A DNA stretch of 64,000 nt. Source: CG2-30-36-16 sp964372115 (GTDB lineage: Bacteria > Bacteroidota > Ignavibacteria > Ignavibacteriales > Ignavibacteriaceae). A program made the translations under genes and the position numbers. The stretch is from the NCBI GenBank assembly GCA_964372115.1, contig CAYJPN010000002.1, positions 62,001-126,000 of the forward strand. The letters are read 5' to 3'. Position 1 is the stretch's first letter; the number at the start of each line of letters is the position of its first letter. The notes under the pieces are model-generated. The model was not told the origin of the DNA. It saw only the letters and a program-made list of their open reading frames with translations, and did no database searches. This document shows, piece by piece, positions 48,669-56,881 of this stretch.

Positions 48669-49496
48669 ATGAAGACGAACGATTTTCTCAAATTGATGGA
48701 CGGACTTCAGGTTTTCGATCTAACACAACGACTCAGCATTCACACTCCGCCATGGCCAAGTTATATGCCATTGGGAATTCAGTATTTTAAAAGAATTGCC
48801 GGCGCCCATATGGGGCAAGGCGCAAACGGACAAATCATCACTACAAGCAACCACGTTGGAACACACATGGATGGTGAAATTCATTTTCATGCTTCCGGTA
48901 GATCGATCGGAAATGTGCCGATGAAAGAATGGATCGGACAGGGAGTGGTTGTTGATATTTCAAAAGAAGTTGGCGATTATGATTTGTATTCCCCTGAAAT
49001 GTTGATGACTAAAGCCGAAATAAAAAAAGGTGATATTCTTATCATCAACACCGGTTACAACCGCTATGCATGGGATCAGAAACAATCTGATGAAGTTAGA
49101 TATTTTGTAAAACATCCTGGACCCGGGCCGGGTTTCCACAAATGGGCTCTAGAAATGAAATTAAAATGGATTGGCGTTGATTGCGGAAGCGCGGATCATC
49201 CGATGAATACAATCATCCGTCAATGGCATCCAGCCCGGTTTGTTGAAGCAGAACAAAAATTAATAAAAAAATATAAAGTTAAATCATGGGATGAAATGTT
49301 CCCGCAAGAAGAATATTACCAGGTAATGCACATAAAAATGTTCCCTAAAAAAATTGTTCATGCCGAAAATCTTGGCGGAGATATTAATAAACTTAGTAAC
49401 AAACGCGCATGGATCGGTTGCTTCCCGCTGCGGGGAATTGAACTTGAATCGGCAATGTGCCGTATTGTTGCATTTTTACCAAAAGATGAAAAATAA
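48669..49496 (+). CDS. Cyclase-family metal hydrolase
   Basis: 275 residues of the cyclase family (PF04199), which includes kynurenine formamidase KynB and isatin hydrolase. The metal-binding motif is NHVGTHMDGEIHFH (H62, H66, D68, with H72/H74); VVVDISKEV, GDILIINTGY and VDCGSADHPMNT follow. These enzymes hydrolyse amide or lactam bonds, including ring opening of cyclic amides. Between the carbamoyl-transfer trio and the molybdenum hydroxylase it is the natural candidate for opening a hydroxylated ring. No signal peptide, so cytoplasmic. Confidence 0.9.
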   Translation: MKTNDFLKLMDGLQVFDLTQRLSIHTPPWPSYMPLGIQYFKRIAGAHMGQGANGQIITTSNHVGTHMDGEIHFHASGRSIGNVPMKEWIGQGVVVDISKEVGDYDLYSPEMLMTKAEIKKGDILIINTGYNRYAWDQKQSDEVRYFVKHPGPGPGFHKWALEMKLKWIGVDCGSADHPMNTIIRQWHPARFVEAEQKLIKKYKVKSWDEMFPQEEYYQVMHIKMFPKKIVHAENLGGDINKLSNKRAWIGCFPLRGIELESAMCRIVAFLPKDEK

Positions 49497-49517
49497 TTTT
49501 TCGTAGCGGAGTCTATT

Positions 49518-50405
49518 GTGGCAATTGAAAATCAATTTGATTATGTGAGACCTAAAAATCTCGACGAAATATTCGATATTTTTCCACGTTACAAAAATCA
49601 TGTCATCCTCGCCGGCGGCACGGATCTCGTTGAGTTATTAAAAACCGGGGTAGTGCATCCTGATGTTGTTATTGATATTAAAGGGCTTGGTTTTTTAAAA
49701 GAAATCAAGTTCGACTCTAACACTTTATGGATTGGCGCAGGTGTTACTTTTTCTGAACTCATAGAATCGGAAATTATCAATGAACATTTTCCGGTGATCG
49801 CTGAGATGAGCAGAACCGTTGCTTCGGTTGGAATCAGGAACCGTGCTACGTTAGTCGGAAACATTTGCTCGGCAGTTCCATGTATGGATAGCGGACCGGT
49901 TTTAACTGTTTACAAAGCCAACATAATTACAGCGGGGCAAAACGGCGATAGAAAAATTCCGATTGATCAATGGTTTATCGATTCCCGAAAAACTGCTTTG
50001 CCAAAGAATGAAATTGTTAAGGGCGTTTCTATTCAATTGCCCGATAAAAAACACTCAGGTTGTTTTGTAAAACTCGGTAGATATTCCGGCGAAGATTTGG
50101 CGCAGGTTAATCTTGCAATTCTTGCATTTGCCGATAACACTTTCCGATTTTCATTTGGTTCGGTTTCCCCTGTTCCTATAAGGGCGATGAAAATTGAAAA
50201 ATTATTAAACGGACAAAAAAATATTTCTGATTTAATTGAAAAAGCAAAGATGCTCGTTGAAGAAGAAATATTTCCGATCTCCGATATTCGTGCCACAAAA
50301 GAATATAGAATGCATATGGCAAAAGTAATGCTCGAGCGTGGTTTGAATGCGGCAATCGAAAGGCTCAACGGCGGCGGTCCGGAATATGGTAAAAGCGTAA
50401 TATAA
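49518..50405 (+). CDS. Molybdenum hydroxylase FAD-binding subunit (CoxM/XdhB-like)
   Basis: 295 residues, GTG start with GGAG upstream. FAD-site motifs HVILAGGTDLVELLKTG and TVASVGIRNRATLVGNICSAVPCMDSG are in the N-terminal domain; the C-terminal CO-dehydrogenase flavoprotein domain covers about 180-290. Passes electrons from the iron-sulfur subunit to an acceptor. Subunit order M-S-L with the next two genes. Confidence 0.94.
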   Translation: MAIENQFDYVRPKNLDEIFDIFPRYKNHVILAGGTDLVELLKTGVVHPDVVIDIKGLGFLKEIKFDSNTLWIGAGVTFSELIESEIINEHFPVIAEMSRTVASVGIRNRATLVGNICSAVPCMDSGPVLTVYKANIITAGQNGDRKIPIDQWFIDSRKTALPKNEIVKGVSIQLPDKKHSGCFVKLGRYSGEDLAQVNLAILAFADNTFRFSFGSVSPVPIRAMKIEKLLNGQKNISDLIEKAKMLVEEEIFPISDIRATKEYRMHMAKVMLERGLNAAIERLNGGGPEYGKSVI

Positions 50406-50436
50406 TTTTCCCTGGTTTACTTTAGGAGAAATGTTG

Positions 50437-50892
50437 ATGAAAAAAGAAATAAGTTTTTTATTAAATGGTGAAAAAAGACAAATTGAGGTTAGCCCAACCG
50501 AAATCCTTCTTGAAGTGTTAAGAGATAGACTCGGTCTTAACAGCCCCAAATGCGGGTGCGATAGAGGTGACTGTGGAACGTGTACCGTAATGATTAACGG
50601 GAAAACAGTGCGTAGTTGTCTTGTGCTTGCAATTGAAGTTGATGAACAGGACGTATTAACGCTCGAAGGAACGATGCAAGGTGAATTAACTCCGCTGCAA
50701 GAATCATTTCTCAAACACAATTCTTTTCAATGCGGATTTTGCACTCCGGGGGTAATACTTTCAGCTACCGAACTTCTTGCAAAAAATCCTCATCCGAGGA
50801 AGGAAGAAATCCAGGAAGCGCTGGCGGGAAATCTTTGCCGCTGTACAGGCTATTCCCCTATAATTGATGCAGTTGTTGATTTAGTTAAATAA
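50437..50892 (+). CDS. Molybdenum hydroxylase 2Fe-2S subunit (CoxS/XdhC-like)
   Basis: 151 residues. An ATG at 50437 has AGGAG eight bases upstream and is preferred to the ATG at 50431. Two [2Fe-2S] clusters are predicted: a plant-type site (KCGCDRGDCGTCTVMI then VRSC) and a C-terminal helical site (QCGFCTPG and LCRCTGYSPI). Typical length and order for the small subunit of xanthine-dehydrogenase-family enzymes. Confidence 0.95.
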   Translation: MKKEISFLLNGEKRQIEVSPTEILLEVLRDRLGLNSPKCGCDRGDCGTCTVMINGKTVRSCLVLAIEVDEQDVLTLEGTMQGELTPLQESFLKHNSFQCGFCTPGVILSATELLAKNPHPRKEEIQEALAGNLCRCTGYSPIIDAVVDLVK

Positions 50893-50907
50893 ATCTTAGG
50901 AAGTTTT

Positions 50908-53253
50908 ATGGACGAATATAAATTCATCGGAAAGCCTGCTATACGAATTGACGGAAAAGTGAAAATATCCGGCGCGGCTCAATTTGTTGACGACTTAGAT
51001 TTTGGACCGAATTTACTTTTTGCCGAAGTTGTTGAAAGCAAATTTGCACACGCTATAATCAATTCGATTGACACTTCCGAAGCTGAAAAAGTAGCCGGTG
51101 TTGTAAAAATTGTTACCGGTAAAGATTTTCCTTTCCGCTTTGGTTTGTATATGCACGACAGATATATTTTTGCGCAAGACCGTGTTCGGTTTGTCGGTGA
51201 GCAGGTTGCCGCAGTTATTGCTCGGGATGCTGTTACCGCCAAAAAAGCGGCTAAACTTGTTAAGGTAGATTACACGGAATTAAAACCTGTTTTATCCGTT
51301 GAGCAAGCTTTAACGGAACACCCCCATTTAATTCACCCTGATTTAAAAGATTATCATCACGTTCCCTGGTTTTTTCCGCAGACAAATTCTAACATTGCGC
51401 ATCTTCGCAAAGTACGACACGGAAATGTTGAAGAGGCATTTAAAGATTCTGATTTTGTTCTTGATGATGTTTATACCGTTCCGAGATATGCTCATTGTGC
51501 GCTCGAAGTTCACGGCGCTGTTGGTTTACTTGATCATTCCGGCAGATTAACGGTTTGGACTGCATCGCAATCTCCACACACGCAGCGGCATTTATTTGCA
51601 GAAGCATTAGCTCCGTTAGGATTTCAGCATAAAGATGTACGCGTAATTACTCCGTTTGTGGGCGGCGGTTTTGGCGGTAAAGCCGGCGTTTCAATGGAAA
51701 TTCTTGGCGCCGCACTTGCAACAAAAGTAAAAGGAAGTCCTGTAAAAATTCTTTGGTCGCGTGCGCAGGAATTTTACAACACTTATCAACGGCAAGGTGT
51801 TGTTGCAAGGTTAAAAGTCGGTGTAAAAAATGATGGAACTATAACAGCGCTTGAGCACACACTCTATTGGGATGCCGGCGCTTATGTTGAATACGGCGCA
51901 AACGTTGTAAACGCTGCCGGACTTTCGGCGACCGGTCCATACAGAATTCCAAATATTAAAATTGATTCTTACTGCGTTTACACAAATTTACCTCCCGGCG
52001 GACCTTATAGAGGCTTCGGTTATTCAGAATTTTTATTCGGACTCGAATCTCACATAAACGAGCTTGCAAAAAAAATAAAAATGGATCCGGTTGAAATAAG
52101 AAGAAGAAATGCTATCCGTGAAGGCGACCGGTTAACTTACGGTTCAAAGATGAATCCCAACGGCTTAATGGAAGCGATTGAAAAAGTTGCCAAAGAAATT
52201 GAGTGGGAGAAAAAGGAAATTTCAACAGATCCGAATAAAGTTATCGGCAAAGGATTTTCATTATTTTGGAAAGCCCCCGCAATGCCGCCGAACGCCTCGT
52301 CATCGGCATTTTTAAAATTTAATGAAGATGGAAGTTTGAATATTCTTGTTTCGGGAATGGAAATTGGGCAAGGTTATTTAACCGTGCTTGCGCAAATAGC
52401 CGCAGAAGTGCTTTCTGTGCCGGTTGAAAAAATTAGAGTAGAAACCCCCGACACCGACCGCAATCCATACGAATGGCAAACCGTTGCCTCACATGTTACC
52501 TGGAGCTGCGGCAACGCGGTTAAACGAGCCGCAGAAGATGCGCGCGAACAAATTTTCGATTTAATTGCAAGAGCTCTTGAGAAAAAAAGAAACGAACTTG
52601 TTTTGCAAGATGAATGTGTAAAATCAAAAGTTGAAAAAAACTTTTCTCTACCGTTAAAAGATTTTATTATTTCGGGAATTCAAAAAGAAGACGGTACGTT
52701 CAGAGGCGGACCAATTCTCGGTCGCGGCATGTTTATGCCAGAATTCGCATCGGCACTTAGCGATCCGGAAACAAGCCAGGGCGGGCACCCTAATGTGCAT
52801 TACACGGTTGGCGCTGCGGCTGTTAAAATTGAAATTGATAAGCAAACCGGAAAAGTAAAAATTCCAAAAGTTGTGTTAGCAGTAGATTGCGGAAAAGCAT
52901 TAAATCCCGATTTAGTAAACGGACAAATTACCGGTGGAATTTTACAAGGTATCGCAACCGTTTTATATGAAGACATGCGTTTTGATGAAAAAGGAAAAAT
53001 GCTCAACCCAAATTTTTCCGATTATAAAATTCCGACGGCAATGGATATTCCTGATTTAGTTGTTCCGATAATTATTGAAACGGCGCAGCCCGATGGACCA
53101 TACGGAGCGCGTGGAATGGGCGAGCACACGATGATTCCCGCCGCGCCTATAATTGCGAATGCAGTTGAAGACGCGCTTGGAATTAGAATAAAATCAATGC
53201 CGATAACTGCGGAAAAAATTGCGCTGGCGGTGAAGGGGAGAGGGGAAGATTAA
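50908..53253 (+). CDS. Molybdenum hydroxylase catalytic subunit (XdhA/CoxL-like)
   Basis: 781 residues. N-terminal a/b hammerhead domain (GKVKISGAAQFVDDL, DRVRFVGEQVAAVIA) and Mo-cofactor domains with VGGGFGGKAGVSMEI, PPGGPYRGFGYSEFLFGLESH, GMEIGQGYLTVLAQIAAE and the active-site Glu in GARGMGEHTMIPAAP (E739). It lacks the CO-dehydrogenase selenocysteine/S-Cu loop signature, so it is a hydroxylase of organic, probably N-heterocyclic, substrates; residues defining purine specificity cannot be judged by eye. No cofactor-maturation gene (XdhC/CoxDEF type) is in the cluster. Last gene of the operon. Confidence 0.93.
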   Translation: MDEYKFIGKPAIRIDGKVKISGAAQFVDDLDFGPNLLFAEVVESKFAHAIINSIDTSEAEKVAGVVKIVTGKDFPFRFGLYMHDRYIFAQDRVRFVGEQVAAVIARDAVTAKKAAKLVKVDYTELKPVLSVEQALTEHPHLIHPDLKDYHHVPWFFPQTNSNIAHLRKVRHGNVEEAFKDSDFVLDDVYTVPRYAHCALEVHGAVGLLDHSGRLTVWTASQSPHTQRHLFAEALAPLGFQHKDVRVITPFVGGGFGGKAGVSMEILGAALATKVKGSPVKILWSRAQEFYNTYQRQGVVARLKVGVKNDGTITALEHTLYWDAGAYVEYGANVVNAAGLSATGPYRIPNIKIDSYCVYTNLPPGGPYRGFGYSEFLFGLESHINELAKKIKMDPVEIRRRNAIREGDRLTYGSKMNPNGLMEAIEKVAKEIEWEKKEISTDPNKVIGKGFSLFWKAPAMPPNASSSAFLKFNEDGSLNILVSGMEIGQGYLTVLAQIAAEVLSVPVEKIRVETPDTDRNPYEWQTVASHVTWSCGNAVKRAAEDAREQIFDLIARALEKKRNELVLQDECVKSKVEKNFSLPLKDFIISGIQKEDGTFRGGPILGRGMFMPEFASALSDPETSQGGHPNVHYTVGAAAVKIEIDKQTGKVKIPKVVLAVDCGKALNPDLVNGQITGGILQGIATVLYEDMRFDEKGKMLNPNFSDYKIPTAMDIPDLVVPIIIETAQPDGPYGARGMGEHTMIPAAPIIANAVEDALGIRIKSMPITAEKIALAVKGRGED

Positions 53254-53291
53254 ATTAGAAATTTCTGTTTCGATTTATCTGAGGTAAAGTG

Positions 53292-53855
53292 TCAGCGGAA
53301 GATGTTCTTTATCTTCATCTCGCTTTCGTTAATAACTTTTTCCAGTCTTGATAGTTGTGTCTTTCCTTGTTTAGCGCTTAAGATCCAAAAGTAAATTGTT
53401 CTTTTATATGAAGAGGGTTGATTTGAGAAAAATTCCCACGCGGGTTTATTTGCTTTAAATTTTTGTTAAAATTCTGTTGGCAGTTTTTCCGGTTTATTCT
53501 CATAACTGTAGAGTTTAGCTTTATCAACTTTTCTATTTTTATATAGCTCCAGACCTCCCGGTTGCATTAATCCAAGTTTAATCAGTTCTTCCGCTTTCTT
53601 TATATTCACCGCGCTCCAAATACTTTTGGGATTCCTTGGAGTAAAGCGGATGCAATAACTTTCGCCGTCAATAGATTTACGAACGCTGTCTATCCAACCG
53701 AAACAAATCGCTTCGTCCACCGACTGTGACCATGTTATACTTGGTTTGCCGCTATTCACTTTGTAAAAACCTACCAATAATTCAGTTCCTTTCTTGTGGT
53801 TCTTCACGAACCATTTTCTAAAATCGGTCTGTTTTGCAAAAAATATTGGTTCCAT
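53292..53855 (-). pseudogene. YdeI/OmpD-associated family protein with a premature stop
   Basis: The first 129 codons read as a YdeI-family protein (FRKWFVKNHKKGTELLVGFYKV, SWSQ-type ITWSQSVDEAICFGWIDSV, RFTPRNPKSIWSAVNIKKAEEL). A TAA at 53466-53468 interrupts it after KLPTEF, and the same frame continues QKFKANKPAWEFFSNQPSSYKR, TIYFWILSAKQGKTQLSRLEKV and stops at 53292-53294. The full frame of about 187 residues matches the family's normal length, so this is a single nonsense change (for example GAA or CAA to TAA) and not a natural end. A 129-residue product might still be made. Confidence 0.85.
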
Positions 53856-53899
53856 TTATGCGGTCGATAGTTATAAATTCATCTGCAACTTGATAATTT

Positions 53900-54412
53900 T
53901 CATTCAAGATAGACTCCGGAACCGATGAAATAATTTGTATTTGGAATCGGTTCAACATATCCCAATTTTTTCTTTTCTCCCGTTTCCCCCGGTTTGATCC
54001 AATAAAATTCTACATATCCGCCGCCGTTTTGTGCCATTGCGGCAAGTTCTCTTATAACAAATTTTCCTTTGGTATCCGTATAATTGTAAAGATTTTGTCC
54101 CTGCAAATTTTTCTGACGCGCATGCGCAATATTAACGCAATTATAATCATAGACATAAAAATAACCTGAACTGTCAGAGTAAAAACTGATAGGATCAATT
54201 GCTTTCCGGATAAAATTAATCCGGGCAGAATCGATTGATAATTCTAAAGCTGCTTCACCTATAACCGTTGCATAAGAGTGAACGTATGCTACTGCAATTT
54301 GTTTATTCCATGTTAAATTATCTGATACCGGCGCAACCTGCGAATCCTCCTCTTTACAACCATCGATCAAGACGAAACAAGTAAACAGAATTGTTACATA
54401 TGAGTATTTCAT
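53900..54412 (-). CDS. Single-Cache-domain lipoprotein
   Basis: 170 residues. Lipoprotein signal (YVTILFTCFVLIDGC) followed by KEED, an acidic stretch typical of Bacteroidota surface-export signals. The mature part is a small Cache domain of the type seen in chemoreceptors (IDPISFYSDSSGYFYVYDYNCVNIAHARQKNLQGQNLYNYTDTKG, YVEFYWIKPGETGEKKKLGYVEPI, YFIGSGVYL), here with no signalling domain attached. It probably binds a small ligand at the envelope. Confidence 0.8.
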   Translation of the reverse strand: MKYSYVTILFTCFVLIDGCKEEDSQVAPVSDNLTWNKQIAVAYVHSYATVIGEAALELSIDSARINFIRKAIDPISFYSDSSGYFYVYDYNCVNIAHARQKNLQGQNLYNYTDTKGKFVIRELAAMAQNGGGYVEFYWIKPGETGEKKKLGYVEPIPNTNYFIGSGVYLE

Positions 54413-54491
54413 TTATACCTCATTCTTATTGCAAGAAATACATTTAATTTTCAAGTTCAATTTAACAGTAGAAACTAATATTTTAATCTCA

Positions 54492-55655
54492 TTATTCCAG
54501 CCACTTAATCTTTAATTTGGAAACTCCGGTTGCGGGAGCTAAGATGTTCATTAATGATTCACATATTGCATCTGATGGGCCTAAACCAGTCTGAGGATTA
54601 TCCATATTTGAGTTTACATTTACAATTAGCACTGCATCCTTTGCCGGATTATAAAATGCGCCGGTAGTAAAACCGGGTACTGCACCAGTATGACCAATCC
54701 AGCCATTACCCGAAGTTATTGCAAATCCATAATCATCAATGAGTTTCATTCTTTCCGTATGCATTGCCGCAGAATAGAAGCCTCCTGTACCAAGTAGTTT
54801 TATGTAATTTTTCATATCGGCTAAATTGGAAACCAGGATTCCGGCAGCGTCAGCCCAGGATGGATCCATAAATGTTAAATCATGCAGTTGACCGGAAGAT
54901 GTTTTATTAGTATATCCGTGCGAAAACGGAATTGGCAAGAAGCGTGAATTAGGCCATGAAGTATTTGATAAACCATAAGGATCAAAAATCATTTCTTTTA
55001 GCAACTGAGATATTGGTTTACCGGTAACTTTTTCGCAGATCATACCTAAAAGTACGGTGTTCGTGTTGCAATAATAATGTTTGGAACCTTGTTCGAAATA
55101 TGTGGGATAACTTAGAGCTATTTTAACTAAAGAATCTGCTGTAAAATATTTTTCAAAGTTGCAGGCGACTTGTGAATTATACCAGTTAAGATCATCTGAA
55201 TAGCTTAAAATCCCGGCTCGCATATTTCCAAGATACCGAACGGTTATCTTATCGGCTTTTTGAAAATTGTACTGCGGAAGATAATATGCCAACGAAGAAT
55301 CAAGATTAATCTTTCCTTGTTCAACTAGTTTTAGGACAACAGTTCCTGTAAATGTTTTTGTAACGCTTCCCATGCGAAAATGATTTTCAAGTTTCATCGG
55401 TTCATCAGTAGCTATATTAGATAAACCTTTAGCTTTTACCCAGCTTCCTTCGCCTGGAATCCAAACACCGACTATAACTCCCGGTATGTGATTTTCAAGC
55501 ATCGCTTTGTCCAAAGCAGCTTCAAGCATAGATTGCATTTCCGCGCTGAATTGTTTCTCGGTTGGTGTAACTACCGGATTGTTCTCTTCCTTACAAGAGA
55601 TGAACAAAATACTTATACTAAAAATTGTTACGATTGTACTAAATAGTTTTTTCAT
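54492..55655 (-). CDS. Serine hydrolase lipoprotein, beta-lactamase class C family (copy 1)
   Basis: 387 residues. Lipoprotein signal ending LFISC then KEEN. Class C/D-Ala-D-Ala carboxypeptidase-like active site: S-x-x-K in GSVTKTFTG, Y-x-N in YYCNTNTVLLG, and H-T-G in WIGHTGAVPGF. Likely a surface or periplasmic esterase/peptidase; not necessarily a resistance enzyme. Tandem paralogue of the next gene, sharing the PVVTPTEKQFSAE linker almost unchanged. Confidence 0.9.
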   Translation of the reverse strand: MKKLFSTIVTIFSISILFISCKEENNPVVTPTEKQFSAEMQSMLEAALDKAMLENHIPGVIVGVWIPGEGSWVKAKGLSNIATDEPMKLENHFRMGSVTKTFTGTVVLKLVEQGKINLDSSLAYYLPQYNFQKADKITVRYLGNMRAGILSYSDDLNWYNSQVACNFEKYFTADSLVKIALSYPTYFEQGSKHYYCNTNTVLLGMICEKVTGKPISQLLKEMIFDPYGLSNTSWPNSRFLPIPFSHGYTNKTSSGQLHDLTFMDPSWADAAGILVSNLADMKNYIKLLGTGGFYSAAMHTERMKLIDDYGFAITSGNGWIGHTGAVPGFTTGAFYNPAKDAVLIVNVNSNMDNPQTGLGPSDAICESLMNILAPATGVSKLKIKWLE

Positions 55656-55669
55656 TGTTCCATTCCTTT

Positions 55670-56881
55670 TTACTTCTCTTTTATTGGAAAAATATTCTGA
55701 TCCAGCGTTTGAATTTTATTTTTTACAAATGTAGTCTGGGGTGTTAAAATTTCTGCTAAGGCTAAGAATACAGCATCTGCAGGTGTGTCTGATGTGGCTG
55801 ATACTCTTATATTGGAATTTACATGAACAATTATGACTGCATCCTTTGAAGTTAAATAGTAACATGATGTAGTAAAACCCGGAATCGCACCGTTGTGCCC
55901 TACCCAGCCTCCGCCAGGATTAAATAGTGCAAAGCCGTATGAATTACCGCTTTCAATTGACCATTTCGTCCTTTCAGTATGCATTGCGGCGGAGTAAAGC
56001 GTTCCGTTCCCCAATAGTCTTGCCCATTTATTCAAATCATATACAGTTGATACTAATATTCCCGCGGCATTCCAAATAGATGGATGGTAAAAAGTAACGT
56101 CCTGCATATCTTTAGTTGCAGTCATTAATGAATATCCGTGAGAAAAGGGCTCGGGGAGAAAGTATGTTTTGGGCCAAAAAGTATTGTTCAAACCGTATGG
56201 AATAAATATCATTTCTTGAAGAAGCTGGTCGATACTTTTATTCGTAACTTTCTCACAAATTAAGCCTAACAGATCTGTATTTACATTTGAATAACTATAG
56301 GCTGTTCCCGGATCAAACTTCAAAGGGAATTGTAACGCAGCTTTGATTAGGGAATCAGCGCTGAAAGTCACCCTCCCATTATAATTTAGATATGAGGATT
56401 GTAAAAAATTTACATCATTAGTTACATCATAAATTCCACTGGTCATGTTCCCGAGCATACGGACAGTAATTTTGTTTGCCTGGGGGAAAGCATATTGTGG
56501 CAGATAGAAAGCAAGAGATGAGTCTAAGGATATCTTTCCTGAATCGACTAACTTCAAGACAACCGTTCCAACAAAAGTTTTTGAAACGCTCCCCATCCGG
56601 AAGTGATTTTCCGGATTCATTAATTCATTAGTTGCTAAATTTCCCATCCCTTTTGCTTTAATCCATGTTCCATCGGTTGGAAACCAAACTCCTGCTATAA
56701 CACCTGGAATGTTATTTTCTAATATTGTTTTATTCAAAGCAGCTTCCAGTTTAGATTGTATTTCCGCACTGAACTGTTTCTCGGTTGGTGTAACAACCGG
56801 GTTGCTCTCCTCCTCCGAGCAAGAGATGAACACAACACTTAACAGAATAAGTGTCAACAAACAAAGGACTTTTCTTTTCAT
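55670..56881 (-). CDS. Serine hydrolase lipoprotein, beta-lactamase class C family (copy 2)
   Basis: 403 residues from the ATG at 56881 (GGAGA upstream). Signal ending VVFISC then SEEES. Active-site motifs GSVSKTFVG (S-x-x-K), YSYSNVNTDLLG (Y-x-N) and WVGHNGAIPGF; the third motif is H-N-G where copy 1 has H-T-G, which may change specificity. It is 14 bp upstream of copy 1 and clearly arose by tandem duplication; the two probably form one transcript. Confidence 0.9.
   Translation of the reverse strand: MKRKVLCLLTLILLSVVFISCSEEESNPVVTPTEKQFSAEIQSKLEAALNKTILENNIPGVIAGVWFPTDGTWIKAKGMGNLATNELMNPENHFRMGSVSKTFVGTVVLKLVDSGKISLDSSLAFYLPQYAFPQANKITVRMLGNMTSGIYDVTNDVNFLQSSYLNYNGRVTFSADSLIKAALQFPLKFDPGTAYSYSNVNTDLLGLICEKVTNKSIDQLLQEMIFIPYGLNNTFWPKTYFLPEPFSHGYSLMTATKDMQDVTFYHPSIWNAAGILVSTVYDLNKWARLLGNGTLYSAAMHTERTKWSIESGNSYGFALFNPGGGWVGHNGAIPGFTTSCYYLTSKDAVIIVHVNSNIRVSATSDTPADAVFLALAEILTPQTTFVKNKIQTLDQNIFPIKEK

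Noticed and set aside
534..53468. Stop-codon recoding or a variant genetic code to explain the two in-frame stops (TAG at 534, TAA at 53466)
   Set aside because: TAG and TAA terminate many intact genes in the window (accC, secA, efp, accB), and the two interrupted genes use different stops, so point mutations or errors are simpler.
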